Shown: positions 36,476-46,745 of the stretch, piece by piece
Position numbering within the stretch: the stretch's first letter is position 1
Layout: each line of letters starts with the position of its first letter
From: Microbacterium sp. ET2
GTDB lineage: Bacteria; Actinomycetota; Actinomycetes; Actinomycetales; Microbacteriaceae
DNA: 64,000 bases
Direction: 5' to 3'
Assembly (NCBI RefSeq): GCF_030347395.1
Contig: NZ_CP128170.1
Coordinates: 620,001-684,000 of the forward strand
The notes under the pieces: model-generated
Told to the model about the DNA's origin: nothing
The model's database searches: none
What the model saw: the letters and a program-made list of their open reading frames with translations, nothing else
Position numbers and translations under genes: made by a program

Positions 36476-38316
36476 ATGCCTTTCACCGCCCCTCGCCCCG
36501 CCGCGTCCCGCCCCTCGGTCCGAGAGCTCCTCCGACTCCTCGCCGCGGGTGTCGCACTCAGCCTCGTCGCGGTCGCGGCGATCGTCCTCTCCCCCGCGCC
36601 GGCCTCCGCCGCCGAGCGGGGGACCGGCTTCGGTACGTGGGCGCCGGTGTCGGCCTACGGATGGCACGGCTCCATGCTGGTGAACGGCGTCCACACCTAC
36701 TGCATCCTCCCCGGCCTACCGCTGCCCACCGGCCAGAGCGTCGATCACGGAATCAGCGGCGGCGCCGCCGGGCTCTCGGCCGAGCAGCTCACGCGCATCA
36801 ATCACCTCGTCTCCACCCATGGACAAACGGATGACCCGGTGCAGGCGGCCGCGGTCGGCTGGGCTGTGAAGGCCGTTGCGGACTGGGACGAGACGCTCGG
36901 CCAGTTCGGCTACGAGGGAGACGCGCTCGCGGGTGTCATCGATCGGGTCTTCTCCCGTCTCGCCCCCGAGCACAGCGCGGCGGTTCAGCAGCGGGCGGTC
37001 GCCTTCTACGACGAGGCGATGAGGATAAGCACCGGCGCGCCCGCGGGGTCGCTGGTCTTCACCGCCGACCCGGTCGATCATCGAAGCGGCACGGTCAGAG
37101 TCGAGACGAGCGCCGCCGGCGCCGTCGGAACGGTGACCCTCGTGGACGCGGTATTCACCGACACCGGTGCAGCGACGCGCGAGGACGTGACGACGGGGAC
37201 CGAGTACGCGATCACGACAGCGCCTCCCGCACCGGGACGCGCCTACACCGTGAGCGGCACCGGCCGCTTCGCGGGCGGAGTCGCTCCGGCGGTCCGCCAC
37301 TTCACCACCGCCGGCGGACAGGACACCGCCGGTCCTGGGGGCCTCGCGACGTTCGACGTGGCAGGCGCCGACACCTCGCCGCGCGTCCCCGTCTTCTCCC
37401 CCGCGATCACGACGCAGGTCGCGTCCCGCTACGTCGCCGGAGGTGCGTTCGTCGACGACGTGATCGTCACCGTCGCCGACGGCGACTGGCCCCGCTCGGA
37501 TGACGGGTCACCCTTGCCGATCTCGGCGAGCGCAGAGGTGTTCCGGACGGAGACGGAGCCGGCCGAACCGCAGCCCTCCGTCCCCGCCGAAGCCGAGCGC
37601 GTCGGTTCCCTCGCGCTCGTCACGGGCGACCAGGGCGGCGACATCAGCTACCGGGTCACCTCTGACTGGGAGCTTCCGGGACCGGGCTTCTACACGGCCG
37701 TCTGGACGATCACCCGCGACGCGCAACAGCCGGAGATCGCCGCGCACCTTCCTGCGGGCTTCTCCTGGACGGAGTTGTTCGGGGTGAGAAGCCAGATCAC
37801 CGCGGTTCCCGACGTCTCTTCCCGCGCGGAGGGGCGCGTGCTGGTCGGCGCGCCGATGTCGGACACCGTTGTCGTCGGGGGCGTGGTCCCCACGGGTGGA
37901 TTGACCGTGTCGTCCGCTGTCTACCGCGCGGTCGCGGGCGTCGAGCCAGAAGAGGCCTGCACCCCGGAGACGCTCGTCTGGCAGAGCGAGCCGATCACGG
38001 TCACGGAGGCGGGTGAATACACCGTGACCTCTCCCGCCGTCACCGAGCCGGGAACCTACTACTGGCGGGAGCGTGCCGTGGATGGCGCCGGTGAAGAGAT
38101 GCATCACGGACCCTGTGGTCTGGCGAACGAGACCACGATCGTCGAAGAGTCCCCCCGACCCCGACCCCGACCCCGACCCCGTCGCTCGCCGTCACCGGTG
38201 CGAGCGTCGCGACGACCGCGGCGGCGCTCGTCGTCGGTGGCACCGTCCTCGTGACGGGAGTCACGCTCGGTCTCTCACGACGGCGGCGGTTCGAACACGG
38301 CGCGGGCATCGGGTAG
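36476..38316 (+). pseudogene. LAVTG-anchored surface protein, sorting signal out of frame
   Basis: The open frame from ATG 36476 runs to 38254 (592 residues): a signal peptide (about 20-48, ending PASAAERG), then a long extracytoplasmic region. It ends in a nonsense Arg/Pro-rich tail. In another frame, right after a run of six C (38151-38156), the sequence reads PTPTPTPTPSLAVTGASVAT, a hydrophobic stretch, then SRRRRFEHG and a stop at 38316. That is a textbook sorting signal of the LAxTG (class E sortase) type. The span is 1841 nt, one base short of a multiple of three; a seventh C would give a complete 613-residue protein. The N-terminal domain has YCILPG and VQAAAVGWAVKAV, which resemble the Cys and Gln motifs of thioester adhesion domains. 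Repeated beta-rich units follow. No sortase gene is in the window. Confidence 0.85.
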
Positions 38317-38332
38317 GCTGGGAGGGTTGTCA

Positions 38333-38406
<74 letters not shown>

Positions 38407-38411
38407 CAGCA

Positions 38412-38442
38412 GAGAGGCCTCACCGCATCGGTGAGGCCTCTC
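38412..38442 (+). terminator. Terminator of tRNA-Pro
   Basis: A perfect 14-bp stem, GAGAGGCCTCACCG with 38429-38442, around a 3-nt loop, 5 nt after the tRNA. Confidence 0.85.
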
Positions 38443-38465
38443 GCACGACACCGAACAGGAGCGCC

Positions 38466-39251
38466 GTGAACGCCACCCCGCCCCACCCCTCCCCGAAGCT
38501 CGTCGCGTTCGACCTCGACGACACCCTCGCGCCCTCCAAGAGCGCCATCGATCCCCGTATCGGCGATCAGCTGATCGCATTGGCCGAGCGCGTCGAGGTC
38601 GCCATCATCTCCGGGGGTCAGCTGTCGCAGTTCCGCACCCAGGTGGTCGATCGCCTGCCGGCTGCCGCGTCCGACATCCTCGATCACGTTCACCTGCTGC
38701 CCACCTGCGGCACCCAGTACTACCGGGTGGGCCCCGACGGCATCCGCACGGTCTACGCCCACAGCCTGACCGACGACCAGAAGTCACGGGCCATCGCCGC
38801 CGTCGAGGAGGAGGCGCGGCGCCTGGGGCTGTGGGAGAGCGAACCGTGGGGTGACATCCTCGAGGACCGCGGCTCGCAGATCACCTTCTCGGCGCTCGGC
38901 CAGCAGGCGCCGCTGGACGCCAAGACGGCGTGGGACCCGACGGGCGAGAAGAAGAACGCCCTCCGCGACGCGGTCGCCTCCCGCATCCCCGACCTCGAGG
39001 TCCGTTCGGGCGGCTCGACGTCGGTCGACATCACTCACCGCGGAATCGACAAGGCCTACGGCATGCGTCAGCTCTCCGACCAGACGGGCATCTCCCTCGA
39101 TGACATGCTCTTCGTCGGCGACCGACTCGACCCCCACGGCAACGACTATCCCGTCCTGGCGATGGGTGTGCGCTGCCAGGCCGTCGAGGGGTGGGAGGAC
39201 ACCGCGACCTTCCTCGACGGGTTGCTGCCGACCCTCCCCGTTCGCGTCTGA
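38466..39251 (+). CDS. HAD-family hydrolase (subclass IIB, phosphomannomutase/sugar-phosphatase-like)
   Basis: 261 residues. HAD motif I is FDLDDTLAPS near residue 16, motif II is AIISGG, and motif IV is MLFVGDRLDPHGNDYP. The IIB cap contains TCGTQYYRVGPDG and SGGSTSVDITHRGIDKAYGM. This subgroup resembles eukaryotic-type phosphomannomutase and sugar phosphatases; the substrate is not determined. The GTG at 38466 has CAGGA 5 nt upstream. Transcribed alone after tRNA-Pro. Confidence 0.88.
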   Translation: MNATPPHPSPKLVAFDLDDTLAPSKSAIDPRIGDQLIALAERVEVAIISGGQLSQFRTQVVDRLPAAASDILDHVHLLPTCGTQYYRVGPDGIRTVYAHSLTDDQKSRAIAAVEEEARRLGLWESEPWGDILEDRGSQITFSALGQQAPLDAKTAWDPTGEKKNALRDAVASRIPDLEVRSGGSTSVDITHRGIDKAYGMRQLSDQTGISLDDMLFVGDRLDPHGNDYPVLAMGVRCQAVEGWEDTATFLDGLLPTLPVRV

Positions 39252-39256
39252 AGCCC

Positions 39257-39285
39257 GCTCAGCGCGCACGCACGGCGCGCTGAGC
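39257..39285. terminator. Bidirectional terminator between the HAD gene and lldD
   Basis: GCTCAGCGCGC (39257-39267) pairs perfectly with 39275-39285 around a 7-nt loop. It begins 6 nt after the HAD stop and overlaps the last codons of the convergent lldD. Confidence 0.75.
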
Positions 39286-40530
39286 GTCACCCACCGGCAC
39301 CAGGCGAGTGAGCTGCGTCACGTGCGCGGGCTCGAGCTCGTCGAGGCCGGACACACCCAGCAGGCGCATCGTGCGCTCGATCTCCTCCCGGAGGATCGCG
39401 ATCGCACGGTCGACGCCGGCGCGGCCGCCCGCCATCAGACCGTAGAGGTAGGCCCGCCCGACGAGGGTGAAAGAGGCGCCGAGCGCGATCGAGGCGACGA
39501 TGTCGGCACCGTGCATGATGCCGGTGTCGACCATCACCGTCGCGTCCCTGCCGACCTCCCGCACCACACGCGGGAGAAGATGGAAGGGCACCGGCGCGCG
39601 ATCGAGCTGACGCCCCCCGTGGTTGGACAGAACGATGCCGTCCACGCCCGCATCGATGAGACGCGCGGCGTCCTCGACCGTCTGGACGCCCTTGACGACG
39701 ATCTTCCCCGGCCAGAGATCGCGGATGACACCGAGGTCGTCGTAGCTGATGGTCGGGTCCATCGCCGCATCCAGCAGCTCTCCCACCGTGCCGCCGGTCG
39801 AACTCAGTGACGCGAACTCCAGCTTCGGCGTGGTGAGGAAGTCGAACCACCACCACGGCCGCGGGACGGCGTCGAGGATGGTCCGGATCGTCAGCTGCGG
39901 CGGGATCGAGAAGCCGTTCCGCTTGTCCCGCAGGCGCGCCCCCGCAACGGGGGTGTCGACGGTGAACAGCAGCGTGTCGAAGCCCGCCGCCGCAGCCCGC
40001 CGTGCCAGCTCGTAGGAGATCTCCCGATCGCGCATCACGTACAGCTGGAACCAGTTGCGGCCGTCCGGGTTGGCGGCTCTGACGTCCTCGATCGAGGTCG
40101 TTCCGAGCGTCGAGAGTGTGAACGGGATGCCGGCGGCGCCCGCCGCGGAGGCGCCGGCCTGCTCCCCCGCGGTGTGCATCAGCCGGGTGAATCCGGTCGG
40201 GGCGATGCCGAACGGCAGCGCGCTGGCACCGCCGAGGACGGTGAGGGAGGTGTCGACATGCTCGGCGGGTCGGAGAATCGACGGGTGGAACTCGACATCC
40301 TCGAAGGCGCGCCGAGCCCGCGCCAACGACAGCTCGCCTTCGGCGGCGCCGTCGGTGTAGTCGAACGCCGCCTTCGGTGTGCGGCGCTGGGCGATCCCCC
40401 GGAGGTCGGCGATGGTGAGGGCAGAGGCGAGGCGTCGCCGGGTGCCGTTCAGCTCGGGACGCTTGAACCGCATGAGCTCGCGAAGGTCCGCCGGTACGGG
40501 CAGTTGCCGACGCACGATGGGCTCGGTCAT
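39259..40530 (-). CDS. lldD: FMN-dependent alpha-hydroxy-acid dehydrogenase, L-lactate dehydrogenase-like
   Basis: A 423-residue FMN enzyme that oxidises L-lactate to pyruvate and passes electrons to the quinone pool. The TIM barrel shows [61 protein letters not shown] and the catalytic histidine/arginine motif in [15 protein letters not shown]. It overlaps the regulator gene upstream as ATGA. Lactate as substrate is inferred from the family and from the adjacent FadR-type regulator. Confidence 0.9.
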   Translation of the reverse strand: MTEPIVRRQLPVPADLRELMRFKRPELNGTRRRLASALTIADLRGIAQRRTPKAAFDYTDGAAEGELSLARARRAFEDVEFHPSILRPAEHVDTSLTVLGGASALPFGIAPTGFTRLMHTAGEQAGASAAGAAGIPFTLSTLGTTSIEDVRAANPDGRNWFQLYVMRDREISYELARRAAAAGFDTLLFTVDTPVAGARLRDKRNGFSIPPQLTIRTILDAVPRPWWWFDFLTTPKLEFASLSSTGGTVGELLDAAMDPTISYDDLGVIRDLWPGKIVVKGVQTVEDAARLIDAGVDGIVLSNHGGRQLDRAPVPFHLLPRVVREVGRDATVMVDTGIMHGADIVASIALGASFTLVGRAYLYGLMAGGRAGVDRAIAILREEIERTMRLLGVSGLDELEPAHVTQLTRLVPVGDAQRAVRAR

Positions 40531-41276
40531 GGCGTGGTCCTCTCCGAGGTGGTCTCGCGGGCGAGACGGGCCTCGGCGTAGTAGCCGGTGATGTGGGCGC
40601 GCACGAGATCACGGGCTCGCCCGGGATCACCCGCCTCGACGGCCTCCACGATGGCGCGATGCTCGTGCTGCAGTCGCGCCGCCATCGCCGGCCAGTCCGT
40701 CACGCGCGCGGCGCCGATCTGCACATACGACTCGATCGCATTGCGCAGTCCTGCCATCGTGGCGGTGATGACGAGATTGCCGGATGCCTCGGCGAGGCCG
40801 AGATGGAACTGCGCGTCCAGCGTCAGGAACTCCTCGCGCGTGCGGTCTGCGGCATCCATCGCGTCGAGGATGCGGCGGACCGCGGCCGTGTCGGGTGCGC
40901 CCTGCGAGGCGAGGTCTTCGACGACGGCGCTCTCCAACGCCACCCGGGCGCGGACGACGTCGTCGAGCGGGAATCCGTGAGCGGCCACCTGCAGCCGGAG
41001 AAGCGCCGACATGCCCCCGTGCGGGGTGGCGATGATCACGGCCCCCGAGCTCGGTCCCGAGCCCGTACCGGTGCGGATGAGCCCCATCACCTCCAGCACG
41101 CGGAGCGCCTCCCGCACGCTCGAGCGGCCGACCCCCAGGCGCGCCGCGAGGTCGCGCTCGGGGGGCAGGTGATCGCCGGGAGCGAGCGTGTCGTCGAGGA
41201 GGTCGCGCTCGATGTGCTCGAGGACGACCTGCCACGCCCGCGGGGCGGGTGGCAGAGAATCGTCTGATGGGGGCAT
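40527..41276 (-). CDS. lldR: FadR-subfamily GntR regulator of lldD
   Basis: 249 residues. The N-terminal winged helix-turn-helix (about 15-80) includes [20 protein letters not shown]. The C-terminal FCD domain (about 95-235) binds a small carboxylate through histidines such as those in [14 protein letters not shown] and [10 protein letters not shown]. It precedes lldD with an ATGA overlap, and an operator lies 33 bp upstream of its own start, so lactate-responsive autoregulation of lldR-lldD is likely. GGAG precedes the ATG. Confidence 0.88.
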   Translation of the reverse strand: MPPSDDSLPPAPRAWQVVLEHIERDLLDDTLAPGDHLPPERDLAARLGVGRSSVREALRVLEVMGLIRTGTGSGPSSGAVIIATPHGGMSALLRLQVAAHGFPLDDVVRARVALESAVVEDLASQGAPDTAAVRRILDAMDAADRTREEFLTLDAQFHLGLAEASGNLVITATMAGLRNAIESYVQIGAARVTDWPAMAARLQHEHRAIVEAVEAGDPGRARDLVRAHITGYYAEARLARETTSERTTP

Positions 41277-41309
41277 GAAGGCTCCGATGAACAGAGGGCC
41301 ACCATACTC

Positions 41310-41324
41310 TGTGGTCAGACCACA
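41310..41324. promoter_or_regulatory. LldR/FadR-type operator
   Basis: The perfect palindrome TGTGGTCAGACCACA contains TGGTCAGACCA, which matches the TGGTNNNACCA consensus of FadR-subfamily GntR regulators. It lies 33 bp before the lldR start. Confidence 0.88.
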
Positions 41325-41339
41325 CGCAACCGCGCGGGC

Positions 41340-41993
41340 CTACCGCCCGTCGAGACGCCCGCCCGACTCGCGCAGGTAGCACTGAGCGCACATCGACTCG
41401 TAGGTCACGCGGTCGGCGGAGAGCTCGTCGATCGCGACCTGGTCGCCGTCGAACACGAACCGGCCACCGACCAGGCGGGCATTGAAGAGGGCCTTGCGCC
41501 CGCAACGGCAGATCGTCTTCAGCTCCTCGAGGCTGTGGGCGAGCTCCATCAGCCTGGCGGACCCGGGGAACGCATCGGTGCGGAAATCGGTGCGGATGCC
41601 GTAGGCGAGGACCGGCACACCGTCGAGCACGACGATGCGCAGGAGATCATCGACCTGTTCGCGCGTGAGGAACTGCGCCTCGTCGATGAGGAGGCAGGCA
41701 ACGTCCGGGCTCGCCTCCCCCGCCTCGGGGACGAGGGCATCCTCTGCAGCTCTCCTCACGCGCTCGCGGTGAATGCCGAACAGCAGGCGGATGTCATCGC
41801 GGGGCCCGACGAGGAAGTCGGCATCGCGCGTGACACCCAGGCGGCTGGAGATCTTGGCGGCATGTTTGGTATCGATGGCGGGCTTGGCGAGCAGGACATG
41901 CTGGCCGCGCTCCTCGTAGTTGTATGCGGCCTGCAGCAGGGCGGTCGACTTCCCCGAGTTCATCGCCCCGTATCGGAAATACAGCTTCGCCAC
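41340..41993 (-). CDS. tdk: Thymidine kinase
   Basis: A 217-residue type II thymidine kinase that salvages thymidine. P-loop GAMNSGKSTALL, DEAQFL (Walker B-like), YGIRTDFRTDAFPGS, and zinc cysteines in ICRCGRKA and CAQCYLRE. GTG start with a TAGACT box exactly 6 nt upstream (42005-42000), so the message is probably leaderless. Confidence 0.95.
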   Translation of the reverse strand: MAKLYFRYGAMNSGKSTALLQAAYNYEERGQHVLLAKPAIDTKHAAKISSRLGVTRDADFLVGPRDDIRLLFGIHRERVRRAAEDALVPEAGEASPDVACLLIDEAQFLTREQVDDLLRIVVLDGVPVLAYGIRTDFRTDAFPGSARLMELAHSLEELKTICRCGRKALFNARLVGGRFVFDGDQVAIDELSADRVTYESMCAQCYLRESGGRLDGR

Positions 41994-42055
41994 CCCGAGA
42001 GTCTAGGCCCACGATGGGTCCGGTCAGCTGTCGCCGAATCTTCCCGCCGCCGCGG

Positions 42056-43567
42056 TCACGCGGTGAGGGCGAGCGCCTCCGCCGTCTCCGACAGCACCTC
42101 TTCCGCGACCTCGGGCCGCGGGTTCAGCGTGTGCCCGTAGCTCGGGATCAGCTGCTGCAATCGAGGCTCCCACGTGCCGATCCGGTCGGGGAAGCACGTC
42201 TTGAGCAACCCGAGCATGATCGACACCGCCGTGGACGCCCCGGGAGAAGCCCCGAGGAGCCCCGCGATCGTGCCGTCGGACGAGGTGACCACCTCGGTGC
42301 CGAACTGCAGCACGCCGCCCTTCTTCGGATCCTTCTTCATGACCTGCGCGCGCTGACCGGCCTGCAGCAGCTCCCAGTCCTCGTCGCGGGCGGTCGGCAT
42401 GAAGTCCCGGAGACTGTCGACCTTGCCGGCGTGGTTCTTCAGCAGCTCGCCCACGAGGTACTTGATGAGACCCGGGTTGTCGACGGCGACCTTCAGCATC
42501 GGAAGGATGTTGCCCGGCCGAACCTGCGCCACGATGTCGGTGATCTTGCCGTTCTTGAGGAACTTCGGGCTGAACGTGGCGAAGGGGCCGAACAGCAGCG
42601 AGGCCTCACCGTCGACGACACGGGTGTCCAGGTGCGGTACCGACATCGGCGGGGCCCCGACCGAGGCCTGGGAGTAGACCTTCGCGCGGTGCTGCGCGAC
42701 GAGGGCGGGGTTGCTGGTCTTCAGCCATTGCCCCCCGATCGGGAAGACTCCGTATCCGGCGATCTCGGGAATGCGGCTCGACTGCAGAAGCTTCAGCGCC
42801 CATCCACCCGCGCCGACGAAGACGAACCGTGCCCGGGTCTCGCCGGGGGTGTGGCCGATGGTGTTGCGCCATCGCACCCGCCAGGTGCCGTCCTTGGCAC
42901 GCCGGACCTTCTTCACTTCGCGGTTGGTGACCACCTGCGCGCCCTTGTCCACGAGGTCGTCGAACAGCTGACGCGTGAGCGCTCCGAAGTCGACATCGGT
43001 CCCACTGGGAACCCTCGTCGCGGCGAAGGGCTCGCCCTTTCTGCGCTTCTTCATGAGCAGCGGCGCCCACTGGTTGATCACCCGTGAGTCCTCGCTGTAT
43101 TCGATACCGGCGAACAGAGGCTGCTGCCTGAGAACCTCGTAGCGCTTTCGAAGGTAGGCGACGTCTTTCTCACCCGTGACGAAGGTCATGTGCGGCGTGG
43201 CGTTGATGAAGGTGGACGGCTCGTCGAGCACGCCCCTCTCCACCAGGGATGACCACAACTGCCGGCTCTGCTGGAACTGCTCGTTGATCGCGATGGCCTT
43301 GGCGGGATCGAGCGATCCGTCGGGGCCCTCGGGCATGTAGTTGAGCTCGCACAGCGCTGCGTGACCGGTCCCGGCGTTGTTCCACGCGTTCGAACTCTCC
43401 AGGGCCACGTCGCTCAGTCGTTCGTAGACGACGATCTTCCAGTCCGGCTGGATTTCCTTCAGCAGCGTGCCAAGGGTGGCCGACATGATGCCCCCGCCGA
43501 TCAGGACGACGTCGATGACCTCGTCTGGTGCCGCCGGTGGGGTCTCGGAATCGGAGGAATCAGTCAC
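42056..43567 (-). CDS. mqo: Malate:quinone oxidoreductase
   Basis: A 503-residue FAD enzyme that oxidises malate to oxaloacetate in the TCA cycle and reduces quinone at the membrane. It has the FAD-binding VVLIGGGIMSATLG, ESSNAWNNAGTGHAALCELN, VFVGAGGWALKLLQSS and GASPGASTAVSIML near the C-terminus. Length is standard. GTG start with a TAGACT box 6 nt upstream (43579-43574), overlapped by a weak GAGGA. Confidence 0.96.
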   Translation of the reverse strand: MTDSSDSETPPAAPDEVIDVVLIGGGIMSATLGTLLKEIQPDWKIVVYERLSDVALESSNAWNNAGTGHAALCELNYMPEGPDGSLDPAKAIAINEQFQQSRQLWSSLVERGVLDEPSTFINATPHMTFVTGEKDVAYLRKRYEVLRQQPLFAGIEYSEDSRVINQWAPLLMKKRRKGEPFAATRVPSGTDVDFGALTRQLFDDLVDKGAQVVTNREVKKVRRAKDGTWRVRWRNTIGHTPGETRARFVFVGAGGWALKLLQSSRIPEIAGYGVFPIGGQWLKTSNPALVAQHRAKVYSQASVGAPPMSVPHLDTRVVDGEASLLFGPFATFSPKFLKNGKITDIVAQVRPGNILPMLKVAVDNPGLIKYLVGELLKNHAGKVDSLRDFMPTARDEDWELLQAGQRAQVMKKDPKKGGVLQFGTEVVTSSDGTIAGLLGASPGASTAVSIMLGLLKTCFPDRIGTWEPRLQQLIPSYGHTLNPRPEVAEEVLSETAEALALTA

Positions 43568-43666
43568 TCCTCGAGTCTACGCGCCGCGGAAAACCTGCCG
43601 ATCAGAGGGCGGGTCCACGCGCCGAAAGGATGACGGAACTTTCTCGTCGTCGAAAGACCGGTCGGA

Positions 43667-44809
<1,143 letters not shown>

Positions 44810-45442
44810 TCAGCCGAGTGCGGCGGCACCGAAGGACACGCTGAATTGCACACACCACAGGTCGACGGTGCGGAAGACGTCGAGGTCGATCTCCGGGGGA
44901 ATGTCGTAGAGCTGGTTGCCGAGATTCCCTTTGATCGGGCCGAGGTCGACGAACTCGTTCTGGCCGGCGGTGAACCAGCCGTCGAATCCCTCGATCACCG
45001 GTCCCGCGCTCAGCCACACGTGGACGTCCGGGCCGTTCGTGGTGGCGAGGTTCTCGATCGCCAGCTGCCGCGTGCCGTCGGCATTCTCGATGATCCGCGC
45101 CGACCCCGACGTCTCGTGCTCGTGGCTGATGAACGTCCCGGAGAGGAGGTCGACGGGACCGGACGGCGGCGCGGGTGGGGATGCGGATGCGGATGCCGCG
45201 GGCGACTCGTCTCGCGAGGGCGACGGGTCCGCCCCGGCGAGGGGCTGCTGCGGCGTCGAGACGGCCACCGGGATCTCATCATCGACCTGCACGTCGATCA
45301 GGGCCAACCACGGCTGGAAGACGAGCGCAGCGACGAGCCCGCCGGCGAGCGCAACCGTTCCGCCGACGATCCATGTCCAGCGCCGCCTCCGCCCCGCCGC
45401 CGCGCCTCGCTTTCGCACGCTCCGCCTCCGCTCGGCTGACAT
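44810..45442 (-). CDS. Membrane-anchored DM13-domain protein
   Basis: 210 residues. A basic N-terminus (RRRSVRKRGAAAGRRRRW) leads into one membrane segment (about 23-45). A Ser/Pro/Ala linker follows, then a DM13 domain (about 95-205) with LLSGTFISHEHETSGSARII, PDVHVWLS and LYDIPPEIDLDVFRTVDLWC, in which one cysteine is conserved. DM13 domains have been proposed to act in redox or electron transfer at the cell surface; the function is unproven. A TAGCAT box lies about 19 nt before the ATG. Confidence 0.83.
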   Translation of the reverse strand: MSAERRRSVRKRGAAAGRRRRWTWIVGGTVALAGGLVAALVFQPWLALIDVQVDDEIPVAVSTPQQPLAGADPSPSRDESPAASASASPPAPPSGPVDLLSGTFISHEHETSGSARIIENADGTRQLAIENLATTNGPDVHVWLSAGPVIEGFDGWFTAGQNEFVDLGPIKGNLGNQLYDIPPEIDLDVFRTVDLWCVQFSVSFGAAALG

Positions 45443-45490
45443 CGATGCAGCCGTCAGGCGAATGCTAGGGCGAGAGGCTGGACACGCGCC

Positions 45491-46072
45491 TCACGTTCCC
45501 GGACGCAGGCGCACGTACTCGTTGATGAGAACGCCGGAACGAAAGGTCCGGCTCGCCTGGAGGGTGAACGCGGCCGGGTCGTATCCGGTGGCGAACAGCG
45601 GACGACCGTCACCGAAGACGACGGGATTGACCTTCAGCACCAGGCGGTCGATATCGTCGATCAGCTGCCCAGCGAGGTCGCCTCCGCCGCAGAGCCAGAT
45701 GTCACCGCCGCCGCGCGCCTTCAGGTCTGCGACCACGCCCCGGGGATCGTCCCGCACCACGCGCACCCCCGATCCGACGTCGGCCTCTGTGCGGTTCCGC
45801 GAGAAGACGATCTGGTCGAGGTGGGCGTACGGCGAGTCGGTGACGCTCAGGCCCGCGGCGAAGGTGTTCCATCCCATAAGCACGGTGGAGAACCTCTTGC
45901 GCGGTGCCATGGACCCGGATCGTTCATAGAAGGCGGAGGGCAGCGTGTCCGCCCAGTCGACCTGTATCGCCTCGAGGTGATCACCGGTCATGGGGAACGC
46001 ATCGAACCCGCCGTCGGGTGCGCAGATGCGCCCGTCGAGGCTGGTCGCGACGTAGTAGACGAGTTCCGTCAT
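45491..46072 (-). CDS. Dihydrofolate reductase-family (RibD C-terminal-like) protein
   Basis: 193 residues: ELVYYVATSLDGRICAPDGG, VLMGWNTFAAGL, DIWLCGGGDLAGQL and DRLVLKVNPVVFGDGRPLF. This is the DHFR/RibD-fold family of NADPH-dependent reductases, usually of unknown substrate; it is not the housekeeping DHFR. The ATG at 46072 with GAAGGG 7-8 nt upstream is preferred over a GTG at 46087 that lies inside the operator palindrome. Divergent from a TetR gene that probably represses it. Confidence 0.85.
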   Translation of the reverse strand: MTELVYYVATSLDGRICAPDGGFDAFPMTGDHLEAIQVDWADTLPSAFYERSGSMAPRKRFSTVLMGWNTFAAGLSVTDSPYAHLDQIVFSRNRTEADVGSGVRVVRDDPRGVVADLKARGGGDIWLCGGGDLAGQLIDDIDRLVLKVNPVVFGDGRPLFATGYDPAAFTLQASRTFRSGVLINEYVRLRPGT

Positions 46073-46085
46073 GGCATCACCCTTC

Positions 46086-46122
46086 ACAACAGCTGTTGTG
46101 GTTAGAATACGACAGATGTCGT
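46086..46122. promoter_or_regulatory. Two TetR operators between the DHFR-like and TetR genes
   Basis: ACAACAGCTGTTGT (46086-46099, perfect palindrome, extended to 16 bp) and ACGACAGATGTCGT (46109-46122, inverted repeat with a 2-nt centre) share ACRACAGNTGTYGT. Their centres are 23 bp apart. The second ends 8 bp before the TAGAGT box of the tetR gene, and the first overlaps the leader of the DHFR-like gene, so one protein could repress both. Confidence 0.85.
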
Positions 46123-46142
46123 GATCTGGCTAGAGTGACGGT

Positions 46143-46745
46143 GTGGCCCGGAACGACGCACGGCGGCAGACGCTCGCAGACGCAGGTCTGTCGGTCATCG
46201 CGCGCGAGGGGATGCGGGGTCTCACCCACCGGGCGGTGGATGCTCAAGCAGGCGTGCCCGTGGGCACGACCTCGAACTACTTCCGCAGCAGAGCCGCGCT
46301 CATCGCGGCGCTGGTCCAACGCATCGGGGAGCGACTGGCACCGAATCCGACGGTGTATGCCCCGTGGCAGGACCGCGCCCCGACACCCTCCCTGTTCGCC
46401 GACTACGCGCGCGACATCGTGCGCCGACTCCTGGCCGACCGCGACGTATCCCTCGCGCTGTTCACCCTCCGCGTCGAGGCAGCACGCAACCCGGAGATCG
46501 CCGGGCCCCTGAGCGAATGGATGCGAACGGGCTTCGCTGCCGACGTCGCGTTCAACCGGGCCGCCGGCCTCCCCGGCGGCGACTTCGAGATCGCCCTGTT
46601 CCACTACGCCCTGGAGGGGCTGGTGCTGGACAGGCTGACGGTGTCGATCGACCCGGACATCTCCACCGACGCCGCGGTCGATGCCTTCGTGCGGGGGATC
46701 CTGGGCGAGGACCCGCCCGCGGGTCAGCGCCCGGTGCCGGCGTAG
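46143..46745 (+). CDS. TetR-family repressor
   Basis: 200 residues. The N-terminal helix-turn-helix is in [28 protein letters not shown]. The C-terminal half is a ligand-binding TetR domain ([19 protein letters not shown]). Starts at GTG with a TAGAGT box exactly 6 nt upstream (46131-46136), so leaderless. Its 3' end overlaps the convergent lysC by 22 bp. The target is probably the adjacent DHFR-like gene, and itself. Confidence 0.9.
   Translation: MARNDARRQTLADAGLSVIAREGMRGLTHRAVDAQAGVPVGTTSNYFRSRAALIAALVQRIGERLAPNPTVYAPWQDRAPTPSLFADYARDIVRRLLADRDVSLALFTLRVEAARNPEIAGPLSEWMRTGFAADVAFNRAAGLPGGDFEIALFHYALEGLVLDRLTVSIDPDISTDAAVDAFVRGILGEDPPAGQRPVPA

Noticed and set aside
36476-38254. Accepting the 592-residue frame as the complete protein
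   Set aside because: Its C-terminal tail is Arg/Pro/Ser nonsense while a perfect sorting signal lies in the neighbouring frame.
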